From contig NZ_JAJNKB010000006.1 in the NCBI RefSeq assembly GCF_021533195.1, positions 1 through 64,000 on the forward strand: a stretch of DNA of 64,000 bases, read 5' to 3'. The notes under the pieces are model-generated. The model was not told the DNA's origin. It was given only the letters and a program-made list of their open reading frames with translations, and did not search any database. Positions 18,390-26,380 of the stretch are shown here, piece by piece. A program made the position numbers and the translations under genes. Positions within the stretch are counted from its first letter, which is position 1; each line of letters begins with the position of its first letter. Source of the stretch: Portibacter marinus. Its GTDB lineage: Bacteria > Bacteroidota > Bacteroidia > Chitinophagales > Saprospiraceae.

Positions 18390-18551
18390 ATGCGTTAAAC
18401 TATCGTTAAAATTTGAAGTGTTTTCTACTGAGGAAGGCTACAATTCGTTAATTAACAGTGGATTAGAATTTGAATGCAACCTTAACATTTTGATAATAAG
18501 GAAACTTTTAGATCCTGATTCAGTCTTATAAGAACAAGAGCGAGAAAATCG

Positions 18552-18559
18552 TATTTTTG
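18552..18559 (+). promoter_or_regulatory. Predicted -7 promoter element of first ompH-like gene
   Basis: TATTTTTG fits TAnnTTTG, 34 bp before the ATG at 18594. It sits between the arms of an inverted repeat (GAGCGAG ... CTCGCTC, about 18538-18567). No clear -33 element. Confidence 0.4.
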
Positions 18560-18593
18560 CCTCGCTCAATTTCAAAATTGAAAAACAGATGTT

Positions 18594-19109
18594 ATGATCA
18601 AGAAAATATTAGTCCTAGCTGCTATGGTAATAACGATGAGCTTTAGTTCTAACGCTCAAAGAATTGCTATAATAGACGTTAATTCGATACTTGGAGATAT
18701 GTCAGAGTACAAAGTTGCCCAGCAAGAAGTTGACAAAATCGCAGCTGCATGGAGGCAGGAAATAGGTGTTGAGTACGATAAGATCAAAAGTATGTACAAT
18801 AAATATCAAGCGGAACAAGTGCTTTTAAGTGACGAACAAAAGACTGAAAAAGAGAACGAAATCATGGAGGCTGAAAAGAGAGTCCGTGAAATGCAAAAGC
18901 AGAAATTCGGGCCAGAAGGTGACTTATTTAAGAAAAGACAAGAATTGGTCCAGCCCATACAGGAAAAAGTATTTGCTACCATTGAGGAGTTTGCAAGCGA
19001 TCGAGGATACGATATTATTTTCGACAAAGCAGGTTCTGCGGGTATTTTATTTACCAGCGATGAATACGACAAAACCTTAGACGTTAAAAGAAAACTGGGT
19101 TTAAAATAA
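18594..19109 (+). CDS. OmpH/Skp-family periplasmic chaperone (first copy)
   Basis: A 171-residue OmpH/Skp-like protein: signal peptide ending SFSSNAQ, then the beta-strand RIAIIDVNSILGDM, a long charged coiled-coil arm (about 60-120) and the closing strand region YDIIFDKAGSAGILF. Skp binds unfolded outer-membrane proteins in the periplasm and hands them to the BAM complex. A second paralogue follows 50 bp downstream; such pairs are usual in Bacteroidota, though usually after bamA, which is not here. Confidence 0.92.
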   Translation: MIKKILVLAAMVITMSFSSNAQRIAIIDVNSILGDMSEYKVAQQEVDKIAAAWRQEIGVEYDKIKSMYNKYQAEQVLLSDEQKTEKENEIMEAEKRVREMQKQKFGPEGDLFKKRQELVQPIQEKVFATIEEFASDRGYDIIFDKAGSAGILFTSDEYDKTLDVKRKLGLK

Positions 19110-19114
19110 AATTT

Positions 19115-19122
19115 TATTTTTG
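19115..19122 (+). promoter_or_regulatory. Predicted -7 promoter element of second ompH-like gene
   Basis: TATTTTTG lies in the 50-bp gap between the two ompH-like genes, 37 bp before the second ATG, so the second copy may have its own promoter. The GCAGCC that follows resembles common Bacteroidota start regions. Confidence 0.4.
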
Positions 19123-19159
19123 CAGCCTTATTAGAATAAACATATATTTAAAGTAGATT

Positions 19160-19663
19160 ATGAAAAAGACTATCATACTCGGAATTTTATTCATGTGTAT
19201 CGGATTTTTTGCAAATGCTCAGAAATTTGGTATTGTGAATTCACAGGAGATCATCCAATTGTTACCAGAAGTAAAGGAGGCTTCTGCCAATATTGAGACT
19301 TTCGGTAATCAATTACAGAAGGTATACCAGCAAAAGATTACTTCTTTGCAGACTAAGTACCAGGATCTAGAGAGAAAGCAGGCTCAAGGTGAGATCTCTC
19401 CCAAGCAATTAGAAGAAGAAGCTAAGAAACTGAAGGAGGAAGAAATGCAACTGGCTCAGTATGAGCAAACCAGCCAACAGCAAATAGTAGATAAGCAGAA
19501 TACATTGATGAAGCCTATCATGGATAAAATCACACAAGCCATTAATGAGGTAGCCAAGGAAAATGGATACACTTATATTTTCGATGGTAGTGTTGGGTTT
19601 GTACTATATGCAGATGAAACTACAGACGTTTCTAACTTAGTAAAAGGAAAATTGGGATTGTAA
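19160..19663 (+). CDS. OmpH/Skp-family periplasmic chaperone (second copy)
   Basis: A 167-residue paralogue of the previous gene. Signal peptide MKKTIILGILFMCIGFFANAQ, strand KFGIVNSQEIIQLLPE, glutamine- and lysine-rich coiled coil (about 45-125) and YTYIFDGSVGFVLYAD near the end. Length is normal for the family. An intrinsic terminator follows, so the pair ends the transcript. Confidence 0.92.
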   Translation: MKKTIILGILFMCIGFFANAQKFGIVNSQEIIQLLPEVKEASANIETFGNQLQKVYQQKITSLQTKYQDLERKQAQGEISPKQLEEEAKKLKEEEMQLAQYEQTSQQQIVDKQNTLMKPIMDKITQAINEVAKENGYTYIFDGSVGFVLYADETTDVSNLVKGKLGL

Positions 19664-19696
19664 TCCCGACCTATTTGAGAACAAATAGCTACATGT

Positions 19697-19731
19697 CTTC
19701 GATCACCTGTTGATCGAAGGCATTTTTATTT
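19697..19731 (+). terminator. Intrinsic terminator after ompH pair
   Basis: CTTCGATCA (19697-19705) and TGATCGAAG (19711-19719) form a 9-bp stem with a CCTGT loop, followed by GCATTTTTATTTA. It lies between convergent genes. Confidence 0.85.
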
Positions 19732-20262
19732 ATACACTTTTTCATAGGCATCATTGTCGATCCATCTTCCCCACAACCAATTGTAACCGTGGATTTTCTT
19801 TGTTTTTTCATTGCTGGTTGTTTCCAGCTCATAACCTTTATTGGCCCACTCGAAAATGGAACCGTATAGATTGTAAACTTCTGAAAATCCCAAAGCTTTT
19901 GCCTGCTCTGCAATCTTTTCGCTTCTGTACCCAATAGAGCAATAAAATACCAATTTTTTGTTTTTATCCAGAGATTTGATCATCCCTATCTCCGGCTCTT
20001 CATAGCCAACATAAAGCGCTTTAGGAATATGACTAACATTATATTCTTCACGCTCCCTTGCATCCAGGATTACATATTCATCCATATGACCATGGAGTTC
20101 TTCCACACTTATGACCGGAACAGAAAAATCAATGGTTCGATCGATCATTTTCTTAAACCTTTCATTTTCTAACTGAATATCCGTGCCTTTTTTGTCTTGC
20201 GCGGTGATTGCACAAGAAGCCGTCAACATATAAATCATGAGTGCGCTTACTAGTCTAATCAT
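19726..20262 (-). CDS. Rhodanese-domain lipoprotein
   Basis: A 178-residue protein with a lipoprotein-type signal (lipobox LTASC, Cys17) and one rhodanese domain: VISVEELHGHMDEYVILDAR, HIPKALYVGYEE and the active-site loop FYCSIGYRSEKIA with the catalytic Cys at 108. Rhodaneses transfer sulfane sulfur or act as phosphatase-like or binding modules. It lies two bases after the mvaD stop on the same strand, so it is the last gene of the DUF4294-mvaD-rhodanese run. The substrate is unknown. Confidence 0.88.
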   Translation of the reverse strand: MIRLVSALMIYMLTASCAITAQDKKGTDIQLENERFKKMIDRTIDFSVPVISVEELHGHMDEYVILDAREREEYNVSHIPKALYVGYEEPEIGMIKSLDKNKKLVFYCSIGYRSEKIAEQAKALGFSEVYNLYGSIFEWANKGYELETTSNEKTKKIHGYNWLWGRWIDNDAYEKVYK

Positions 20263-20264
20263 AA

Positions 20265-21350
20265 CTAATCAATTTGAATAGGGCCTGGCCCAACTTTATC
20301 ATTAATGATTAATCCATTAACACAGTATTGTTTTAATTCGTTTTGAATAAATTCATTGATTTGTTCTGCTTCACTATCCGGGTAAAGTAAATGTACATTG
20401 GGTCCCGCGTCAAGACTGAAATATAAGTGAGCTCCAGTATCTTTTCTATATCCACGCACTTTCTTTATGACAGCCAGGGTAGCTGGTTCCATCAAGATGT
20501 ACGAAGGGTTGGAAACCATCATGAGTGCGTGCAAACTCATGGCCTCCTGTTCTGCAATTTTACCAAAACGTTCTATATCTCCTTGTTTGAGGGCTTCCAG
20601 AAGATAAAAAAGCTGTCGTTTTGCTTCATCGTACCTTGTAGATGCATATGTATTTGTATCCATTAAAGCATGACCATCTGAAGAAGAAACTGACTTTTCT
20701 GTAGAACTTACAATAAGTATATCGTCGTGTAAAGAATGGAAAGTTGGATGCACTTTTTCCTTCATAGGAATGGCATACTCATCTGAAGAGCCTTCTACAT
20801 CTCCTGTTTTACCCCATAAGGCCCAACTATCAAAGATGGAACGGGATGCGCTTCCACTTCCCAGTCTGGCCAGTAGAGATGCTTTTCTTTCAAAATCCTC
20901 TATTTCTGGCAAGGAGTTGAATAGTTCATCCTCAATTGTGGTTATGCATAAAGCCAGAGCGCTCATTGCTGAGGCAGAAGAAGCAATTCCTGAAGAATGA
21001 GGAAAAGTATTTTCACTTTTGATATCAAACTGCAACTGTTCTATAAAAGGAACAAATGGCTTTATTGATGTGAGGTACCTCTTAATTCTTTCCTGAAATT
21101 TAGGGAGTTGTTTGCCCTCGAACTCAAAGGTAACCTCCGCTCCACCACTGTAATTACTTCTTTGTTGATACTCAACAGTAGTTTTAGAAATAGCATTGGT
21201 CAGGGTCATACTAAGAGATGGATTATTAGGCAATTGAATACCATGTTTACCCCAATATTTGATGATAGCAAGGTTAGAAGGACTATGCCAGGTCACTTTT
21301 CCATTGACATTCTTACTATCTGCGAGTCTAAGCTTATCGTAATTTTCCAT
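20265..21350 (-). CDS. mvaD: Diphosphomevalonate decarboxylase
   Basis: GHMP-family enzyme of 361 residues that converts mevalonate 5-diphosphate to isopentenyl diphosphate with ATP. Seen: WHSPSNLAIIKYWGKHG and LPNNPSLSMTL (substrate-binding N-terminus), the ATP loop FPHSSGIASSASAMSALAL, RLGSGSASRSIF with the catalytic region, and DAGPNVHLLY near the end. It shows that this organism makes isoprenoids through the mevalonate route; other pathway genes are not in the window. Co-oriented with its neighbours with gaps of 2 and 31 bp. Confidence 0.95.
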   Translation of the reverse strand: MENYDKLRLADSKNVNGKVTWHSPSNLAIIKYWGKHGIQLPNNPSLSMTLTNAISKTTVEYQQRSNYSGGAEVTFEFEGKQLPKFQERIKRYLTSIKPFVPFIEQLQFDIKSENTFPHSSGIASSASAMSALALCITTIEDELFNSLPEIEDFERKASLLARLGSGSASRSIFDSWALWGKTGDVEGSSDEYAIPMKEKVHPTFHSLHDDILIVSSTEKSVSSSDGHALMDTNTYASTRYDEAKRQLFYLLEALKQGDIERFGKIAEQEAMSLHALMMVSNPSYILMEPATLAVIKKVRGYRKDTGAHLYFSLDAGPNVHLLYPDSEAEQINEFIQNELKQYCVNGLIINDKVGPGPIQID

Positions 21351-21381
21351 TATACAAACTTAATGGAAAATCATCGATCCT

Positions 21382-21993
21382 TTATTTGAAACTGTAGGAA
21401 ATATCAAAATCCTCAAGAAGAGCATCCATAATAGGATCATCGCCTATCACATATCCTCTTTTTAAATCGTATCCGTAAATCTTACTGATTTGATTCCAGT
21501 AGCCAGCCGAGAAAACCCCTTTCAGCTCTTTTAGCAAGCTGTGCATATCTGTGTCAAGCTCATTTTCAATCATTTTTACCAGGATTTGTCCCTGAATTCG
21601 GGTTAACTTCTTTAATGGATCCGAAAATTCCTGTTTAAGATCTTTTTGCAATTGCTTGATATGTCTTCGCCTCTTCCTTTTATTAAGATGGGAAGTGGCT
21701 TCCTCCATCTCTCTAAATATTTTAATCGCCTCTCTGGCATAAGGATAAACTTTATTGGCGCACTTACGATAGTATAAATACTTTCTATACTCTTCAGCGT
21801 TGTCAAAACTTCTGGGTGAAGTAATACTAACATCTTCCAGGTCAGCCATGATAAGTGTATCGCCATCGGCAATGAGTGCGGTCATTACCTGACCATTTAT
21901 GGTTACTTTCTTTTCTTCAGAAACCGTCTGAGCATCTAGCGATACTGCCATGATGGTTAATAAAAGAATGGATATATTTTTAATGTGCTTCAT
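21382..21993 (-). CDS. DUF4294-family exported protein
   Basis: A 203-residue protein with a signal peptide (MKHIKNISILLLTIMAVSLDAQ). After DGDTLIMADLEDVSITSPRSF it has the characteristic DUF4294 region (YRKYLYYRKCANKVYPYA, then a basic stretch HLNKRKRRRHIKQLQKDL) and IRGQ-type RIQGQILVKMIE. The family is largely restricted to Bacteroidota and has no assigned function. First gene of a three-gene run with mvaD. Confidence 0.85.
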   Translation of the reverse strand: MKHIKNISILLLTIMAVSLDAQTVSEEKKVTINGQVMTALIADGDTLIMADLEDVSITSPRSFDNAEEYRKYLYYRKCANKVYPYAREAIKIFREMEEATSHLNKRKRRRHIKQLQKDLKQEFSDPLKKLTRIQGQILVKMIENELDTDMHSLLKELKGVFSAGYWNQISKIYGYDLKRGYVIGDDPIMDALLEDFDISYSFK

Positions 21994-22147
21994 TTCTTAA
22001 TCTAAAACGACTTATTTGTAGTTTTCATATCTCAAAACAGTAATCGCAAACATAAAATTCGATTTTTTAGTTAAAAAAACTTTAATTCCGCAATCGAAAA
22101 GACAAGAAGCTTTTAAATAAAGATGATATTTGCTTGATTTTTGGTCA

Positions 22148-23803
22148 ATGAAAATGAAATTAATCCTATTCATCTTACTCATAGTGAGCTTTTATCCTTC
22201 CTGGGGACAAAAGCAATTAGAGAAACTGCCATCTTCCATTAATACAGACAAGTATGATGAGCTTGGCCCTGTACTAAGCGAGGATAATAACAGATTATAT
22301 TTCACCAGAACAGGGGATCCGGAATTCATTAATGTTATATCCCGTAAAAAAGTAGAGAAAAACACCCTTAAAGCACGGTTGGCCAGAATTTTTTCCCAGA
22401 TTTCCGGAGATGAAATTGAAGATCCAGAAACTTCATCTTTTAATCAGGATATTTTTTATGCCAGGAAGGCTGAAGAGACTTTTAAAAGGGTTGAACATCC
22501 GGGATACCCCATAAACAATGCCTATCCCAATAGTGTTTTGGCAACCTTCCCTTCTGAGAATGCGTTGGTCGTTTTGAACCGCTTTGATGAAGAAGGTGGT
22601 ATTAGTAAGGGATTTTCTAAAGTTAAAATGGAAGAAAGTGGGGGCTTTGCATTTCCTAAGGGAATGGATGTTTATGATTTTAATAATCTGGGCAATGAGG
22701 TTAGTATGACCATGAGCCCTGATGCAGAGCAACTTTTCATTGCAATGGAGAGGCCTGACAGTAAGGGTGAGACCGACATTTACCTTTCCATAAGGATCAG
22801 GAGTAATATGTGGAGCAAACCAGAACCAATAAATGCACCAATCAACACTATCTTCAGAGAAACTGCACCGTTTTTATCAAAAGACAAACGAAAATTGTAT
22901 TTCGCTTCGAATCGACCTGGAGGTCACGGTGGCATGGACATCTACGTAGCAGATCGATTGGATTACACGTATAAAAATTGGTCTGAACCTCGACTACTCC
23001 CGGTTCCTATCAATTCTGAACATGATGACTCCCAACCTTACCTCGATGCCAAGGGTGATTACATTTATTTTACTTCTAAAAGAGATGGTACAAGTGACAT
23101 ATGGAGATATCATCTGACTGCACCTAAGATTCTGGAAAAACCTTTGACCATTGTGATCAGAATAATTGACGAGGAAACGCTTCAGCCTGTCCGGGGCGAA
23201 ATTTTTTGGGGAAAAGCCCATGTGATGGGTTTCGACGGCTTTTTTAGAACCTACAACGGTCAGTACGAAGTTACATTGACAGAAAACGAATTGGTAAAAT
23301 TTAAAGTCTTAAAAAGAGGATATATAGGAGATGAAAAGATTATCGATCCATTTGAAATCGTAAGTGATGAGGTCACAAAATTTAACCTTGATCTTTACGT
23401 TAGAAAGGCTGACAAAGATCCCAACCAGGTCGTAGAGCTTCCTTATCCCTTTGGAACAAAGCGTAAAATTACATTGCGAAATATATATTTCGAGCGATCT
23501 GAATCAAAAGTGCTGCCTCAATCATTTACTGAACTTGGAAAATTAGTACAGGTACTTAAAGATGTTCCTGCCTTACGGATCAGAGTAGAAGGACATTCCG
23601 ACAATGTAGGCGATAAACAACTACTTTTACAACTTTCGGAAGATCGAGCAGAGGCAATTAAAGCCTTTTTGGTAGATAAAGGGATTGCACCAGAACGCAT
23701 AGAAACCGTCGGGTTTGGTGATCAGTTTCCGCTTAATGATAATGCTACAGAAGAAGAGCGCAAACGCAATAGACGTGTTGAAATTCAAGTTCTAGCAGAA
23801 TAA
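22148..23803 (+). CDS. PD40 propeller and OmpA-domain cell-envelope protein
   Basis: A 551-residue protein from the ATG at 22148 (the frame extends to a TTG at 22130 with no support). Signal peptide MKMKLILFILLIVSFYPSWG; PD40 blades (DELGPVLSEDNNRLYFTR, TAPFLSKDKRKLYFASNRPG, DSQPYLDAKGDYIYFTSKR); a middle beta domain; and a C-terminal OmpA domain with RVEGHSDNVGD and LSEDRAEAIKAFL. It resembles the protein at 12429-14357 but lacks the N-terminal TPRs. It probably links peptidoglycan with the outer membrane. First gene of a plus-strand run. Confidence 0.9.
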   Translation: MKMKLILFILLIVSFYPSWGQKQLEKLPSSINTDKYDELGPVLSEDNNRLYFTRTGDPEFINVISRKKVEKNTLKARLARIFSQISGDEIEDPETSSFNQDIFYARKAEETFKRVEHPGYPINNAYPNSVLATFPSENALVVLNRFDEEGGISKGFSKVKMEESGGFAFPKGMDVYDFNNLGNEVSMTMSPDAEQLFIAMERPDSKGETDIYLSIRIRSNMWSKPEPINAPINTIFRETAPFLSKDKRKLYFASNRPGGHGGMDIYVADRLDYTYKNWSEPRLLPVPINSEHDDSQPYLDAKGDYIYFTSKRDGTSDIWRYHLTAPKILEKPLTIVIRIIDEETLQPVRGEIFWGKAHVMGFDGFFRTYNGQYEVTLTENELVKFKVLKRGYIGDEKIIDPFEIVSDEVTKFNLDLYVRKADKDPNQVVELPYPFGTKRKITLRNIYFERSESKVLPQSFTELGKLVQVLKDVPALRIRVEGHSDNVGDKQLLLQLSEDRAEAIKAFLVDKGIAPERIETVGFGDQFPLNDNATEEERKRNRRVEIQVLAE

Positions 23804-23804
23804 C

Positions 23805-23812
23805 TATATTTG
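23805..23812 (+). promoter_or_regulatory. Possible internal promoter element
   Basis: TATATTTG fits TAnnTTTG and lies between the OmpA-protein stop and the ATG at 23826, with a TTG at 23778-23780. It may give the PAP2-like gene and dapD extra transcription. Confidence 0.35.
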
Positions 23813-23825
23813 CGCTTCTATTTTA

Positions 23826-24488
23826 ATGAAGTACATCGCCCACGTCATATCGTTTATTTTTCACCCCCTGATCATCATCTCGTATCTGCTGATGCTCCTT
23901 TTGATCATTAATCCTTATTTATTTTCTGTTCAAAATGAAAGGGCACTAAATATATTGATCATTTATGTGGTGATGCTAACGATTATTATGCCCGGATTAA
24001 CAGTGATGTTAATGCGTGCAATGGGATTTGTAAATTCCATACATTTAAAAGAAAGGACAGAGAGAATCATCCCATTAATCATTACTGGTGGTTTTTACTT
24101 ATGGTTGTTTGTCAATATATACGAGAATACGACCATACCTTTGGCTTTTAGTATTTTTGTTCTAGGTTCCACCATAGGGTTATTCCTTACATTCTTTTTT
24201 AGTCTCTTCACTAAAGTTAGTCTGCACACAACTGGAGTAGGTGGATTTTTCGTGGGTATATTGCTGATAAAGTATAACTTTAGCTATGAAAGTTTTGGTT
24301 TAGAGTTGGGCAGTTTAGGCTCCTACGTGGTAAGTACGGATATACTGATATTTCTGAGTTTGTTTATAGCAGGAGTAGTTGGAACTTCGAGACTTTTACT
24401 TCAGGCTCATAGTTTGAAGGAAGTAAGTATCGGATACTTGATAGGCATAATTTCACAATTGATAGCATTCAGTTTCTTATTTACATAA
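23826..24488 (+). CDS. PAP2-like integral membrane protein
   Basis: A 220-residue protein with about six membrane segments. It keeps a degenerate PAP2 (lipid phosphatase) signature: LKERTERIIP near 74-83, SLHTTGVGG (132-140) in place of PSGH, and SRLLLQAHSLKE (188-199), which matches SRx5Hx3D except that the final Asp is Glu. In this family the His residues form the phosphohydrolase site. A role on undecaprenyl or phosphatidyl phosphates is possible, as is loss of activity. One base separates it from dapD. Confidence 0.7.
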   Translation: MKYIAHVISFIFHPLIIISYLLMLLLIINPYLFSVQNERALNILIIYVVMLTIIMPGLTVMLMRAMGFVNSIHLKERTERIIPLIITGGFYLWLFVNIYENTTIPLAFSIFVLGSTIGLFLTFFFSLFTKVSLHTTGVGGFFVGILLIKYNFSYESFGLELGSLGSYVVSTDILIFLSLFIAGVVGTSRLLLQAHSLKEVSIGYLIGIISQLIAFSFLFT

Positions 24489-24489
24489 T

Positions 24490-25308
24490 ATGATAGAAAA
24501 ATTAAAAGAAAGTATTCTTGAGGCTTGGGAAGACCGCACACTGTTAAAATCTCAGGAAATTCAAGCCGCCATAAGAGGTACTATAGGTAAGTTAGATCAA
24601 GGTCTCTTACGAATTGCCGAGCCTGTAGACGGTGAATGGAAAGTACATGAATGGATCAAAAAAGCTGTTGTCATGTATTTTCCCATTCAGAGCATGAAAA
24701 TCATAGAAGTAGGACCATTTGAGTTTCATGACAAGATACCACTTAAGCAAAATTTTGCTAAGCAGGGCGTAAGAGTGGTGCCACATGCTATAGCAAGATT
24801 TGGGTCTTTCATTGAGGAGGGTGCCATTCTGATGCCTAGTTATGTCAATATTGGAGCATACGTTGGATCGGGAACTATGGTAGATACTTGGGCAACTGTT
24901 GGATCTTGTGCTCAGGTAGGGCGAAACGTACATTTGTCTGGAGGAGTGGGCTTAGGTGGCGTGCTTGAACCACTACAAGCTACGCCTACAATTATTGAAG
25001 ACAATTGCTTCATCGGATCAAGATGTATTATAGTAGAAGGGGTTATCGTCAGAAAAGAAGCAGTCATAGGCGCAGGTGTAACGTTGACCAAGTCGACACA
25101 TATCATAGATGTTACCGGTTCCGAGCCCGTAACCACTAAAGGTGAAATTCCAGAACGCTCCGTTGTTATCCCTGGTAGCTACACAAAAAATTTTACTGCA
25201 GGTTCGTTTAATGTCAATTGCGCATTGATCATCGGTAAGAGAAAACCTTCCACTGATAAAAAGGTTTCATTGAACAACGCGTTGAGAGATTATGACGTGG
25301 CGGTATAG
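24490..25308 (+). CDS. dapD: Tetrahydrodipicolinate N-succinyltransferase
   Basis: A 272-residue left-handed beta-helix acyltransferase of the succinylase branch of diaminopimelate/lysine synthesis. The hexapeptide repeat region runs from GSFIEEGAILMPSYVNIG through VDTWATVGSCAQVGRNVHL to DNCFIGSRCIIVEGV, with the family's VVIPGSYTKNF near the end. Length is typical. It starts one base after the PAP2-like gene, and 38 bp precede the following HTH gene. Confidence 0.96.
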   Translation: MIEKLKESILEAWEDRTLLKSQEIQAAIRGTIGKLDQGLLRIAEPVDGEWKVHEWIKKAVVMYFPIQSMKIIEVGPFEFHDKIPLKQNFAKQGVRVVPHAIARFGSFIEEGAILMPSYVNIGAYVGSGTMVDTWATVGSCAQVGRNVHLSGGVGLGGVLEPLQATPTIIEDNCFIGSRCIIVEGVIVRKEAVIGAGVTLTKSTHIIDVTGSEPVTTKGEIPERSVVIPGSYTKNFTAGSFNVNCALIIGKRKPSTDKKVSLNNALRDYDVAV

Positions 25309-25346
25309 GATGCCATACAACTCTTTATCAACCCAAGCACAATTCA

Positions 25347-26375
25347 ATGGATGCCTTTAAACTTCAGGAAGACCTTCTCAATAAGATCAAAGATAAAGTC
25401 GGGGGCAGAGATCAATGGGTAGACCTCATCGCAGATACACTCTCGCTCAGTAAGCCGGCCATATATAAAAGACTAAATGGCACGACCGCTTTGTCCATTT
25501 ATGATTTGGCTGTTCTGATGAAAAAATTCGATGTCAGTTTTGATGAATTGGTTCATACTGATAAATTGACCGTGGACTTTCACTTGCCCACTAGTGGAGA
25601 AACTGTCAAATCCTTTTTCGATTTTTTAGAACCTATCAAGTCATTTGTGACTTCTCTGGCCACTTTGCCTGATGTCAAGATACACCACGCTACAAGTGAA
25701 TTGCATCTCTTCTATTACTTTCTAGATAATGATTTGTCCAATTTTAAGATGTTTCTTCACGCTAAAACATTATGGAACCTGAAGGGCTACGAGAATTTAA
25801 AATTTAGTATCAATGATTTCTCCGGTAGCCACCTCATCAAAGAACATACTACAGAGATACTAGAACACTATTTCAGAGCTCCAAACGTAGAACTTTGGAA
25901 TGAGAACATCATGACCAATACGCTCAACCAAATTAAATATTTCTTAATTAGCGGCTTTTTTGAACATCCTGAAGAGGCTTTGGTGTTATGTGAAAAAATG
26001 AGGATGCTCATTAAGCATTTGCTGAAAATGGCAGAAAAGGGCAAAAAGTTTTTTCCGGGAAAGGAGGTGACCGCTGACAGTGGCGATTACGATCTTTATC
26101 ATAATGAACTTTCGTACACAAATAATATCATGTTGATTTGTTCTGCCCACCATGACCAGGTTTTCACTACCTACAACAACCCTAATTTCATGCTTTCCAG
26201 CAATGAAAAACTGATTGCTTTTACCAAGGATTGGTTTGACAGGGTTAAAAAAATGTCTCAGCCGGTTAGTCTGAATGCACAACAATCCAGAATGTTATTA
26301 TTTAATCAAATTGAAAAAAAGATAAACGTTACTATACTGGAAATAAAAAGTTTACTAGAAAAATTAACAACGTAA
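25347..26375 (+). CDS. Helix-turn-helix protein with long uncharacterised C-terminal region
   Basis: A 342-residue protein. The N-terminal 70 residues look like an HTH of the Cro/CI type (LIADTLSLSKPAIYKRLNG then SIYDLAVLMKKFDVSFDEL). The rest (about 80-342) has no recognised domain and is rich in aromatic and hydrophobic residues, perhaps a ligand-binding or dimerisation module. It lies in the run between dapD and the aminopeptidase gene, five bases before the latter. A role as transcription factor is inferred. Confidence 0.7.
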   Translation: MDAFKLQEDLLNKIKDKVGGRDQWVDLIADTLSLSKPAIYKRLNGTTALSIYDLAVLMKKFDVSFDELVHTDKLTVDFHLPTSGETVKSFFDFLEPIKSFVTSLATLPDVKIHHATSELHLFYYFLDNDLSNFKMFLHAKTLWNLKGYENLKFSINDFSGSHLIKEHTTEILEHYFRAPNVELWNENIMTNTLNQIKYFLISGFFEHPEEALVLCEKMRMLIKHLLKMAEKGKKFFPGKEVTADSGDYDLYHNELSYTNNIMLICSAHHDQVFTTYNNPNFMLSSNEKLIAFTKDWFDRVKKMSQPVSLNAQQSRMLLFNQIEKKINVTILEIKSLLEKLTT

Positions 26376-26380
26376 TAAAG

